A DNA stretch of 64,000 bases, taken from NCBI RefSeq assembly GCF_014195095.1, contig NZ_JACIBC010000004.1, positions 124,001 to 188,000 of the forward strand, written 5' to 3'. The notes under the pieces are model-generated. The model saw nothing but the letters and a program-made list of their open reading frames with translations. It did not search any database and was not told the origin of the DNA. Source of the DNA: Rhizobium sp. BK602 (GTDB lineage Bacteria; Pseudomonadota; Alphaproteobacteria; Rhizobiales; Rhizobiaceae). This document shows, piece by piece, positions 17,939 to 26,187 of this stretch (its first letter is position 1; every line of letters begins with the position of its first letter). Both the position numbers and the translations under genes were made by a program.

Positions 17939-18880
17939 ATGTCGCGGCCCGTTGCCCGATATCTCGATGGCGATCCGAACGGCCGGCTGCACCTGCAGCA
18001 CGGGCCGATCGATCTCGTCATCGGTGTCGATGACGGCCCCACGGCCCGCAGGGGCGAAACCAAACGTCGCGCCGGTGCCTTTTCAGCTGCTATTGCGCGT
18101 TTTCAGACTATCCTCGACGAGCTGGTGAGCGAACTGCCGCTGCTCCGCACTCCCGCCGGAATTGGCGGTCCAGTGCCTGCGGGCGTGGTCGCCCGACGCA
18201 TGCTCGCCGCGGTCCGGCCCTTTGCCACTGACCATTTCATCACGCCGATGGCAGCCGTTGCCGGTGCCGTCGCCGACGAAATCCTGGCGGCGATGCTGGC
18301 GGTATTCGACGAGGGCGATTGCCCACATCGGGCCTATGTCAACAATGGCGGCGACATTGCCGTCCATCTAGATGGCGACGCGGAGTTTCATGTCCGCATG
18401 GCGCGCGAGGACGGCGTCTCGCTTGGCGATTTCGCGCTCCGCGCTTCCGGCCCCACGCGCGGCATCGCCACCAGTGGACGTGGCGGGCGCAGCCTGTCGA
18501 TGGGGATCGCCGATTCCGTGACCGTATTGGCGGCAAATGCGGCTGCCGCCGACGCGGCGGTCACGCTTGTTGCCAATGCCGTCGACCTCCCCGGTCATGC
18601 CGCCATCCACCGGGCGCGCGCCATCGACGTCGTCGACGACAGCGATCTCGGCGAGCGCCTTGTGGTCACCGGCTGCGGCCCCCTGACGGATGCGGAGATC
18701 GACATGGCCCTTTCCCGTGGCCTTGCCAGAGCGGAACATTTCATCGCGATCGGCCTTATCGATCGCGCTGGTCTCTTTCTCAAGAACCGGGGCCTGCTCG
18801 CCATGCCGGCCGCAGCCCAACCACGTGCAGCCTCACCTCTTTCAATCGATCAATCCACGGAGCGGTTTTCCAATGCCTGA
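17939..18880 (+). CDS. UPF0280 / ApbE-like-superfamily protein
   Basis: 313 residues from the ATG at 17939, after a strong AGGAGGAGC site. The UPF0280 family folds like ApbE, the FAD:protein FMN transferase. Visible conserved parts are FITPMAAVAGAVADEIL, VNNGGDIAVHL and GIATSGRGGRSLSMGIADSV, which resemble the ApbE flavin- and Mg-binding loops. It lies 19 bases after the reductase stop and overlaps the next gene by eight bases. Because the E. barkeri 6-hydroxynicotinate reductase has covalent flavin, I infer that this protein may attach FMN to the preceding gene product. The activity of the family is not established. Confidence 0.75.
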   Translation: MSRPVARYLDGDPNGRLHLQHGPIDLVIGVDDGPTARRGETKRRAGAFSAAIARFQTILDELVSELPLLRTPAGIGGPVPAGVVARRMLAAVRPFATDHFITPMAAVAGAVADEILAAMLAVFDEGDCPHRAYVNNGGDIAVHLDGDAEFHVRMAREDGVSLGDFALRASGPTRGIATSGRGGRSLSMGIADSVTVLAANAAAADAAVTLVANAVDLPGHAAIHRARAIDVVDDSDLGERLVVTGCGPLTDAEIDMALSRGLARAEHFIAIGLIDRAGLFLKNRGLLAMPAAAQPRAASPLSIDQSTERFSNA

Positions 18881-19457
18881 CGTCAAGATCCGCAAGTTCC
18901 TCACTATCATCGAGGAAATTTACCACGAAGGCGGCAAGCCGGTCGCAACGCCGCTGAAGCGGGGAGCGATCGTTGCCGTCATCGAAAATCCGTTTGCGGG
19001 CAGCTATCACGAGGAAATCACCGGCTTCATGAAGGATCTGGAGCCGCTCGGCCTCGATATGGCAAACCGTCTGGTCGCAGCACTCGGCGGCGACGCCTCC
19101 GTCGTTGAGGGATACGGCAAGGGCATCATCGTCGGTCAGGCCGGCGAGTTGGAACATGGCGCGCTTTGGCATGCGCCGGGCGGCTACGCCATGCGCGAAG
19201 TGCTGGGCGGCGCCAAGGCGATCGTACCCTCCTCGAAGAAGGTCGGCGGACCCGGCACGCGGCTGGACGTGCCGGTCACCCATATCAACGCCTCCTATGT
19301 GCGCAGCCATTTCGACGCGATGGAAGTCGGCGTACCGGACGGTCCGCGCGCCAACGAGATGGCGGTCGTGCTTGTCATGACAACCGGCCCGCGCGTCCAT
19401 GCCCGCAGCGGCGGCCTGAAGGCCGAGGACATCAAGGGCGAGGACGGCCTGCGTTGA
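18873..19457 (+). CDS. DUF1185 ('amino acid synthesis' family) protein, copy 1
   Basis: 194 residues. The ATG at 18873 lies inside the end of the UPF0280 gene. Conserved stretches are AVIENPFAGSYHEEI, GQAGELEHGALWHAP, IVPSSKKVGGPGTRLDVPV and a closing GGLKAEDIKGEDGLR. The family is labelled amino acid synthesis protein, but no reaction is known to me. The His/Glu/Lys-rich motifs look enzymatic, perhaps hydrolase- or decarboxylase-like. It is immediately followed by a same-length paralogue, so the two may form a heteromer. Confidence 0.75.
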   Translation: MPDVKIRKFLTIIEEIYHEGGKPVATPLKRGAIVAVIENPFAGSYHEEITGFMKDLEPLGLDMANRLVAALGGDASVVEGYGKGIIVGQAGELEHGALWHAPGGYAMREVLGGAKAIVPSSKKVGGPGTRLDVPVTHINASYVRSHFDAMEVGVPDGPRANEMAVVLVMTTGPRVHARSGGLKAEDIKGEDGLR

Positions 19458-20038
19458 TCGCCGAGATCCGCAAGATCACCGTCTTCGTCGAGGAGACACT
19501 CAGCGAGATGGGTCAGGCCATCTCGCCGCCGACGCGCAAGGCTGCGGCCGTCGCCGTCATCGCCAATCCTTTCGCCGGCCGTTATGTCGAGGATCTGACA
19601 CCGCTGATCGACATCGGCGCCGAACTCGGCGGCCTGCTTGGCCGCAAATGCGTCGAAGCGCTCGGGATTTCGCCGGCGCAGGCCGAAAGCTATGGCAAGG
19701 CGGCGCTGGTCGGCGAGGACGGCGAGCTGGAACATGCGGCCGCCCTGCTGCATCCCTCGCTCGGAAAGCCGCTGCGCGAGGCCGTGGAAAAAGGAGCGGC
19801 ACTGGTACCGTCCTCGAAAAAGCGCGGCGGCCCCGGCCGGCCCCTCGATATCCCGCTCGGGCACAAGGATGCCGCCTATGTGCGATCACATTTCGACGGG
19901 ATGGAGGTGAGCCTTGCCGATGCGCCGCGTCCGGCGGAAATCATGGTGGCCGTCGCCGTGACCGATAGCGGCAGGCCGCTTGCCCGCGTCGGCGGGCTGA
20001 AGGCATCCGACGTCGAAGGCAAGGACGGCCTGCGCTAG
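19454..20038 (+). CDS. DUF1185 family protein, copy 2
   Basis: 194 residues, the same length as copy 1. A TTG start at 19454 overlaps the stop of copy 1 (TTGA), implying translational coupling. It shares the whole pattern: VIANPFAGRYVEDL, GEDGELEHAAALLHP, LVPSSKKRGGPGRPLDIPLGH, YVRSHFDGMEV and GGLKASDVEGKDGLR. In the copies GELEH, PSSKK and YVRSHFD are invariant, which marks likely active-site residues. It is probably a tandem duplication acting in the lower nicotinate pathway. The reaction is not known. Confidence 0.75.
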   Translation: MIAEIRKITVFVEETLSEMGQAISPPTRKAAAVAVIANPFAGRYVEDLTPLIDIGAELGGLLGRKCVEALGISPAQAESYGKAALVGEDGELEHAAALLHPSLGKPLREAVEKGAALVPSSKKRGGPGRPLDIPLGHKDAAYVRSHFDGMEVSLADAPRPAEIMVAVAVTDSGRPLARVGGLKASDVEGKDGLR

Positions 20039-20070
20039 GGCATGCTCCAGGATCGTGGCGCCGTTTATTC

Positions 20071-20087
20071 ATTTGCATGCAAACAAT
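20071..20087 (+). promoter_or_regulatory. MarR-type operator before hyuA
   Basis: ATTTGCATGCAAACAAT contains the perfect 12-base palindrome TTTGCATGCAAA and fits the block consensus. It ends four bases before GGGAACA and 14 bases before the hyuA GTG start. The -35 box is not obvious. The site allows hyuAB to be induced with the rest even though the DUF1185 pair lies just upstream on the same strand. Confidence 0.6.
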
Positions 20088-20100
20088 AATGGGAACAGTC

Positions 20101-22188
20101 GTGACTCAGTCTCCTTCGAATGAACCATCGGCCCCGACGCCTGAACAATCGCAGGTCGCGGGTATCGATGTCGGCGGCACATTTACCGATCTCGTGCTCT
20201 TCGACACGATCTCCGGCAAGGTCCGTCTCGCCAAGACGCCGACGACGCTCGACAATCAGGCTTTCGGCGTCCTCAATGCGCTCGATGCGGCAGAAGCCGA
20301 TGTCGCAGCGCTCGACCTCATCGTTCACGGCACCACCACCACCACCAATGCCGTTCTCGAGCGCAATCTCTGCCGCACGGGCCTGATCACCACACGCGGT
20401 TTTCGCGACGTGCTGGAGCTCGGCCGGCGCACGCGCCCGAACCCCTATGGCATGAAGGGCGAATTCCGTCCGATCATTCCGCGCGATCTTCGGCTGCAAG
20501 TTCCCGAGCGCATGGATGCCGCCGGCAACGTGCTGATCACGCTCGATGAGGAGGCGCTCCGCACTGCGCTCAAAGCCCTGGTGGACGCAGGTTGCGAGTC
20601 GCTGGTCATCCATTTCCTGCATGCCTACGCCAATCCGGCACATGAGCTGCGCGCCGGCGAGATCGCCGCCGAGATCTGGCCGAACGGCAATATCACGCTC
20701 GGCCATGCGCTTCTGTCTGAAAGCCGTGAGTTCGAGCGCGGCGTCACGGCCGCCGTCAATGCGTCGGTGCAGCCGCTGCTCGCGCGCTATATCGAGCGCC
20801 TCGCCGAACAGCTCGCGACCAAGGGCTACAGACACGATGTTCTCGTCATGAACGGCAATGGCGGCATGGTCTCCGCACATCACGTCGCCAAGGAAGCCGC
20901 AAAGACGGTGATGTCCGGCCCCGCCTCCGGCGTCATGGCGGCCGCCTATACCGGCCGCCGCGCCGGCATTCCGAACCTCATCACCTACGACATGGGCGGC
21001 ACGTCGACCGACGTTGCGCTGATCCGCAACGCTGAACCGGCGGTCTCCAACGAGATCGAGATCGAATATGCGATGCCGATCCATGTGCCGATGGTCGATG
21101 TCCGCACCGTTGGCGCCGGCGGCGGTTCGATCGCCAAGGTTACGGCCGCCGGCCTGCTGCAGGTCGGCCCGGAAAGCGCCGGCGCCATGCCGGGGCCGAT
21201 CTGCTATGGCCGTGGCGGCACGACACCGACCATCTCCGACGCCAACCTGCTGCTCGGTCGCCTCAATCCCTCCAAGCTCAACTCGGTTCCTGGCGGTATT
21301 TCCATCGACGGCATTCGCGACCTGTTCGAGGAAAAGCTCGGCCGGCCGCTCGGACTTGACGCCACGGCGGCGGCGGCCGCCGTCATCCGCATCGCCAACG
21401 CCCGCATGGCCGATGCGGTGCGCATGGTCTCGGTCAGTCTCGGCGAGGATCCGCGCGATTTCGCGCTGTTTTCCTTCGGCGGCGCCGGCCCGCTGCATGC
21501 GACCGCGATCGCGCGGGAACTCGGCATTCCAAGGGTACTGACGCCGTCTCGTCCGGGGATCACCAATGCGCTCGGCTGCGTCGTTGCCGATCTCCGGCAT
21601 GATTTCGTCAACACGGTCAACCGTCCGCTCGATGTCGCCGATATGGACCTCGTGCATACGCTCTTCGAAAAGCAGTCGGCCGAAGGACGCCGCCTGATCG
21701 GCAAGGAGGCGGTCGCCATTCGCGAGATCCGCGAGATTTGCTCCGTCGATATGCAGTTCATCGGCCAGACGCATCTGCTGCGCGTGCCGCTACCGAGCGC
21801 AATGCCGACCAGGGCCGAATTGCAGGCACGCTTCGAGGAGGCCTATTTCAACCGCTTCCATGTCGAGCTTCCGGAAATCCGCGCCAGTCTCGTCAACGTC
21901 AACACCTCGGTCATCGGCCGGCGCACGGAGATCGATCTGTCCATGCTGATCGATGCGGCGGGTCGCAAGGCAACGCTTACCGAAGCGCAGACCGGCACAC
22001 GCCCGGTCTGGTTCGATGGCTGGCGGGAAACGCCAATCTACTGGCGCGATCACCTGCCGCTTGAGGCAACCATATCGGGGCCGGCGATCATCGAGCAGAT
22101 GGATACGACCATCATCCTCGAGCCCGGCGACGTCGCCACCCAGGACGACGACGGCAATATCATCATCTCGATCGGAGCCGGCCAATGA
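20101..22188 (+). CDS. hyuA: Hydantoinase/oxoprolinase subunit A
   Basis: About 695 residues from a GTG at 20101 with GGGA six bases upstream; an ATG at 20089 has no ribosome site. The ASKHA-type ATPase landmarks of HyuA are present: GIDVGGTFTDLVLFD, the HGTTTTTNAVLER block, MSGPASGVMAA, YDMGGTSTDVALI and GGGSIAKV. It works with HyuB in ATP-dependent opening of cyclic amides such as 5-oxoproline or N-methylhydantoin. Here the cyclic lactam 1,4,5,6-tetrahydro-6-oxonicotinate, product of the upstream reductase, is a reasonable substrate; that is inference from operon context and the shared operator. Confidence 0.85.
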   Translation: MTQSPSNEPSAPTPEQSQVAGIDVGGTFTDLVLFDTISGKVRLAKTPTTLDNQAFGVLNALDAAEADVAALDLIVHGTTTTTNAVLERNLCRTGLITTRGFRDVLELGRRTRPNPYGMKGEFRPIIPRDLRLQVPERMDAAGNVLITLDEEALRTALKALVDAGCESLVIHFLHAYANPAHELRAGEIAAEIWPNGNITLGHALLSESREFERGVTAAVNASVQPLLARYIERLAEQLATKGYRHDVLVMNGNGGMVSAHHVAKEAAKTVMSGPASGVMAAAYTGRRAGIPNLITYDMGGTSTDVALIRNAEPAVSNEIEIEYAMPIHVPMVDVRTVGAGGGSIAKVTAAGLLQVGPESAGAMPGPICYGRGGTTPTISDANLLLGRLNPSKLNSVPGGISIDGIRDLFEEKLGRPLGLDATAAAAAVIRIANARMADAVRMVSVSLGEDPRDFALFSFGGAGPLHATAIARELGIPRVLTPSRPGITNALGCVVADLRHDFVNTVNRPLDVADMDLVHTLFEKQSAEGRRLIGKEAVAIREIREICSVDMQFIGQTHLLRVPLPSAMPTRAELQARFEEAYFNRFHVELPEIRASLVNVNTSVIGRRTEIDLSMLIDAAGRKATLTEAQTGTRPVWFDGWRETPIYWRDHLPLEATISGPAIIEQMDTTIILEPGDVATQDDDGNIIISIGAGQ

Positions 22189-23924
22189 GCATCGACCCCA
22201 TTACGCTGAGCGTCATCCAGTCCGGCCTGCAACAGGTCTGCGATGAAATGGACCTGACCTTTTCCCGCGCGGCTTTCTCGCCGGTCATCGCCGAAGCCAA
22301 CGACCGCTCGGACGGCATCTATTCGGCCGAGGACGGCTCGCTGATCGCGCAAGGCGCCGGCGGCCTGCCGGTCTTCGTCGGCACCATGCAATATTCGACG
22401 CGCACGCTGATCGAGATGATCGCCTCCGGCAGGGCCGCCGCGCCGAAGCCGGGCGACATCTATATCGTCAACGACCCTTATCTCGGCGGCACGCATCTGA
22501 TGGACGTGCGCTTTGCCATGCCGGTCTATCGCAACGGCGAGATCTTTTGCTGGCTATCGAACACCGGTCATTGGCCGGACACGGGCGGTGCCGTCCCCGG
22601 CGGCTTCTCGGCCTCGGCCACCTCAGTCGAACAGGAGGGCCTGCGCCTGCCGCCAGTGCGGCTCTTCAAGGAAGGCAAGCTCGACACAGAGATCTACGCG
22701 ATCATCTGCTCGAACATCCGCGTCTCCGAGCAACGCATCGGCGATGTGAAGGCACAGGCAGCCGCCCTTCTGGTCGGCCAGGAAAGGCTGGTGCGCATTC
22801 TCGAACGATATGGCGACGATACGGTCGCCCAAGCGATCGGCGAATTGCGCCGCCGCGCCGCCGAACAGATGCGCGCCAATATCCGGCTGATCCCGAAAGG
22901 CACCTATCGTTCCGTCGCCTATATCGACAGCGATGGTGTGGTCGACGAGCCGCTCGAAATCCGCCTTTCGATCACCGCGACGGGCGATGAACTCTCCTTT
23001 GATTTCGAGGGATCGTCGAAGCCCTGCGCCGGGCCGATGAATTCGGTTCTGGCAACGACACTATCCTCCGTCTACCTCGCCATGCGCCATATCTTCCCGG
23101 ATGTTCCGATCAGCGCCGGCGCCTTCGAACCGTTGAAGGTGAAAACGCCGGAAGGAACCTTCCTCGACGCCCATTATCCGCGCCCCGTCTCGGGCTGCGC
23201 CGCGGAAGTCAGCCAGCGTATCGCCGAGGCGGTGTTCGCAGCTCTGGTCGAGGCACTGCCGGACCGGGTGACGGCCTCACCGGCCGGAAGTTCGGGCAAT
23301 TTCGCGCTCGGCGGCCACGATCCGGAACGCGGACGCGGCTACGTCATGTACCAGATTTCCGGTGGCGGCTACGGCGGCAACAGCGATCATGACGGGCTTG
23401 CCAATGGCTGCTCGACCATCGGCATTTCCAAGGCGCCGCCGGTCGAGATCATGGAGCAGCAATTCCCCGTGCTTTATCATCGCTATGCCCTCCGCGAAGG
23501 GTCCGGTGGTGCCGGCAAGCATCGTGGCGGTTTCGGTCTCGACTACGAGATCGAGCTCCGGCGCGGTGCCGCGACAGCGAGCTTCGTCATGGATCACGGT
23601 CGTTTCGGACCGCAGGGCGCGCTTGGCGGCAGCGACGGACAGACCAACAGCGTCACGGTCTGGCGCAGCGGTGAAGCGATGACGCCGGAGCATCTCTCGA
23701 AAGCGCAGGATATCGCACTGAAACCCGGCGACCGCGTCCGCGTCGGCACCCCGGGCGGCGGCGGCTACGGCGACCCGCTGACACGCGATCCACGGGCCGT
23801 CGTGGAAGACGTGCGGCTCGGTCGTTATACATCGGCCGAGGCGCTCGATCTGTTCGGTGTCGTCGTAACAGTGGATTGCCATGCGGATATGAACGCCACC
23901 GAACGAGCCCGTGCCAGCCGCTAG
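22185..23924 (+). CDS. hyuB: Hydantoinase/oxoprolinase subunit B
   Basis: 579 residues, coupled to hyuA by ATGA. Family landmarks: SVIQSGLQQVCDEMDLTFSR, GDIYIVNDPYLGGTHLMD, LSNTGHWPDTGG, YRHALREGSGGAGKHRGGFG-like stretch (YALREGSGGAGKHRGG) and the C-terminal VGTPGGGGYGDPLTRDP. It carries the amidohydrolase-like half of the ATP-dependent cyclic-amide hydrolase. It is the last gene of the third operon of the block and converges on a MarR gene across a hairpin. Confidence 0.85.
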   Translation: MSIDPITLSVIQSGLQQVCDEMDLTFSRAAFSPVIAEANDRSDGIYSAEDGSLIAQGAGGLPVFVGTMQYSTRTLIEMIASGRAAAPKPGDIYIVNDPYLGGTHLMDVRFAMPVYRNGEIFCWLSNTGHWPDTGGAVPGGFSASATSVEQEGLRLPPVRLFKEGKLDTEIYAIICSNIRVSEQRIGDVKAQAAALLVGQERLVRILERYGDDTVAQAIGELRRRAAEQMRANIRLIPKGTYRSVAYIDSDGVVDEPLEIRLSITATGDELSFDFEGSSKPCAGPMNSVLATTLSSVYLAMRHIFPDVPISAGAFEPLKVKTPEGTFLDAHYPRPVSGCAAEVSQRIAEAVFAALVEALPDRVTASPAGSSGNFALGGHDPERGRGYVMYQISGGGYGGNSDHDGLANGCSTIGISKAPPVEIMEQQFPVLYHRYALREGSGGAGKHRGGFGLDYEIELRRGAATASFVMDHGRFGPQGALGGSDGQTNSVTVWRSGEAMTPEHLSKAQDIALKPGDRVRVGTPGGGGYGDPLTRDPRAVVEDVRLGRYTSAEALDLFGVVVTVDCHADMNATERARASR

Positions 23925-24089
23925 GCATAGATTGGCCGTCATTGCGAAAAGAAAGAATTCAGAGACGAGACGACGAACGCGTGGCGCAAGCCTCGGCTAA
24001 GTCGCCTGTGGCCTGATCGCCCGCAAGGTCCAGCGCTTCGACAATGGTGAGCGATGCCTTTCGGACGGAGACCGGATGGCTCGAAAAGG

Positions 24090-24115
24090 GAGCTGCTGTC
24101 GAAGGCTAGCAGCTC
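24090..24115. terminator. perfect 8-bp stem-loop between convergent hyuB and marR
   Basis: GAGCTGCT (24090-24097) pairs with AGCAGCTC (24108-24115) around a 10-base loop. It lies between two convergent stops, so a two-way terminator is likely, though no U tract follows on either strand. Confidence 0.4.
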
Positions 24116-24123
24116 TCGCCAGT

Positions 24124-24609
24124 CTATTTCTCCGGCGCGCTCGATGATCTCTCATCATGATAGTTCAGAATACGGCGCAGCAGATAAAGCAGGGCCACGC
24201 GTTCGGCAGGATTGAGGTCCCCCATCGTCAGCTCACTGATGAGACGCGCCGCCGGTATCATCTCCTCCAGCAAGTGCTCCGCAGCCGGCGTCAGGGACAT
24301 GATGATCTTGCGGCCGTCCTGCTCATCCCCGGAGGTGGTGATCAGGCCGCGTGCGGAAAGACGTTCGATGATGCCGCGGATCGTACCCTGATCGACAGCC
24401 GTGGCCTTGACCAACTCGGTCTGGGAACTCGGCCCATGATCGCGAAGCGCGCAAAGGGTGACGAACTGGACGGAGGTCAGATTGGGATCGGAGGCGTTTT
24501 CCTGGAAGATCGACAGATGCCGTTGATACACCCTGCGCAGCAGATGGCCCACTTGCTGCGTGACATCATAGTCGTCCGTATCCGGCCTATCGTGCTTCAC
24601 ATCAGCCAT
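24124..24609 (-). CDS. MarR-family regulator (second copy)
   Basis: 161 residues with the MarR winged helix: LTSVQFVTLCALRDHGPSSQTELVKATAVDQGTIRGIIERL and a DEQDGRKIIMSLT wing. It lies between hyuB and the ABC importer. It resembles the first MarR in layout (VGFFLRQANQRHVAIF there, VGHLLRRVYQRHLSIF here), so the two are paralogues. It may share the block operator or control the divergent importer. The start region has a GTGTACAC palindrome. Confidence 0.8.
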   Translation of the reverse strand: MADVKHDRPDTDDYDVTQQVGHLLRRVYQRHLSIFQENASDPNLTSVQFVTLCALRDHGPSSQTELVKATAVDQGTIRGIIERLSARGLITTSGDEQDGRKIIMSLTPAAEHLLEEMIPAARLISELTMGDLNPAERVALLYLLRRILNYHDERSSSAPEK

Positions 24610-24622
24610 CCATCGCCAAGAT

Positions 24623-24639
24623 TAGTGTGTACACGCGAA
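24623..24639. promoter_or_regulatory. possible MarR autoregulatory site
   Basis: GTGTACAC (24627-24634) with flanks TTA and GCGAA lies just upstream of the second marR gene and shares the GTACAC core with the operators at 10333 and 15498. Outside the core it departs from their consensus. A TATAGT box follows in the direction of the importer (about 24730). Confidence 0.35.
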
Positions 24640-24862
24640 CTTCCATCTTCTCCTTGCGGTTGGCAAGCGGGAAATGCTGGATTTCTGGGTGGTTTCGCTT
24701 AAAATTTATGCACAGAAAGACCTTGCATTTATAGTGAACACACCAGATCATACCCTCAGGCGACAAGCTATGGATCGCGATTGCACGCGCTCGAAATTCG
24801 ATGCCGCCGATGACGTGCCGCAAGAACAAGAATCAAAACAGATCAATCCAGAGAGGACGAAA

Positions 24863-26050
24863 ATGAGAGGACTTTTTGCGATTATGGGTACGGCCCTTTG
24901 TCTGGCGGCCGGAACACAAGCGATGGCCGGCGAGATCAAGGTGGGCGAGATCAACAGCTACTCCGCGCTACCCGCCTTCACCGATCCCTATAAGAAGGGC
25001 TGGCAGCTGGCGCTTGACGAAGTCAATGCGGCCGGCGGCATCAACGGCGATACCCTGGTGATCATTTCCAAGGATGATGGCGGCAAGCCCGGCGACGCGC
25101 TGACGGCGGCAAACGAGCTGGTCGCAAAGGAAGGGGTGGTGATGATCTCCGGCTCCTTCTTCTCGAATGTCGGCATGGCTGTTGCCGATTTCGCCAAGCA
25201 GAAGAAGGTCTTTTATCTGGCGGGAGAACCCCTGACCGACGCGATGATCTGGTCGAAGGGGAACGACTATACCTTCCGCCTGCGCCCGCCGAACTACGTA
25301 CAGGCCGCCATGCTGGCGCAGGAAGCCGCCAAGCTGCCGGCGAAGCGCTGGGCAACCATCGCACCGAACTACGAATACGGACAAAGCGCCGTTGCGGTGT
25401 TCAAGGAACTGCTGCAGAAGGCCCGGCCCGACGTGGAATTCGTCGCCGAGCAATGGCCGCCGCAGGGCAAGATCGACGCCGGCTCCGTGGCGCAGGCTAT
25501 CGAGGCGGCCAAACCGGATGCGATCCTCAACGTCGAGTTCGGCGCCGACCTGGTGAAGCTGGTGCGCGAAGGCACGACACGCGACCTCTTCAAGGGCCGC
25601 TCGGTGGTTTCCTTCCTGACCGGAGAGCCTGAATATCTCGATCCGCTGAAGACCGACACGCCGGAAGGATGGATCGTCACCGGCTACCCCTGGTATTCCG
25701 TCGACACGCCGGCACACAAGGCCTTTGTCGATGCCTACCAGAAGCGCTACAACGACTATCCCCGCCTCGGCTCGGTGGTCGGTTATGCGCTGGTCAAGTC
25801 GATGGCCGCCATCCTGACCAAGGCCAAGTCGACCGATACGGACGCGCTGATTGCCGCCGCCAAGGGTGTCTCTGTCGACACCCCCTTCGGCCCGATCACC
25901 TATCGCGCTGCGGATCATCAATCGACGCTCGGCGCCTTCATCGGCAAGACTGCCCTCAAGGATGGAAAGGGCGTGATGGTCGATTTCCAGTACCATAGCG
26001 GCAGCGAATTCCTGCCGAGCGAGGCCGACGCCGCCAAGCTGCGTCCCTGA
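24863..26050 (+). CDS. ABC transporter substrate-binding protein (branched-chain amino acid type)
   Basis: 395 residues from the ATG at 24863 with AGAGGACG upstream; the frame runs further up without a signal. A signal peptide is evident (MRGLFAIMGTALCLAAG...AMAGE, cleavage near residue 22). The mature part is a type I periplasmic-binding fold: IKVGEINSYSALPAF, GWQLALDEVNAAGGING and VAQAIEAAKPDAILN. It captures the ligand in the periplasm for the permease/ATPases that follow. Because it directly follows the nicotinate block, nicotinate or another pyridine carboxylate is a candidate ligand; this is inference only. Confidence 0.85.
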   Translation: MRGLFAIMGTALCLAAGTQAMAGEIKVGEINSYSALPAFTDPYKKGWQLALDEVNAAGGINGDTLVIISKDDGGKPGDALTAANELVAKEGVVMISGSFFSNVGMAVADFAKQKKVFYLAGEPLTDAMIWSKGNDYTFRLRPPNYVQAAMLAQEAAKLPAKRWATIAPNYEYGQSAVAVFKELLQKARPDVEFVAEQWPPQGKIDAGSVAQAIEAAKPDAILNVEFGADLVKLVREGTTRDLFKGRSVVSFLTGEPEYLDPLKTDTPEGWIVTGYPWYSVDTPAHKAFVDAYQKRYNDYPRLGSVVGYALVKSMAAILTKAKSTDTDALIAAAKGVSVDTPFGPITYRAADHQSTLGAFIGKTALKDGKGVMVDFQYHSGSEFLPSEADAAKLRP

Positions 26051-26064
26051 CGGAACCATCGACA

Positions 26065-26097
26065 GCCGGCGGTCGCACCTTGGGTTCCTCCGCCGGC
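26065..26097 (+). other. stem-loop after the binding-protein gene
   Basis: GCCGGCGG (26065-26072) and CCGCCGGC (26090-26097) pair perfectly. A competing GGAACC/GGTTCC pair (26052 and 26083) overlaps it. It lies 15 bases after the stop of the binding protein and before the permease: a likely mRNA-stabilising or partial-termination element. Confidence 0.5.
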
Positions 26098-26187
26098 AAG
26101 ACCGGCATGCATTCCATCATAACGCACTGCGCCGGTATTCGCATCCCAGGCGAATGCCACCCTTGTTAAATGGGCAGGGAGCCTCCG

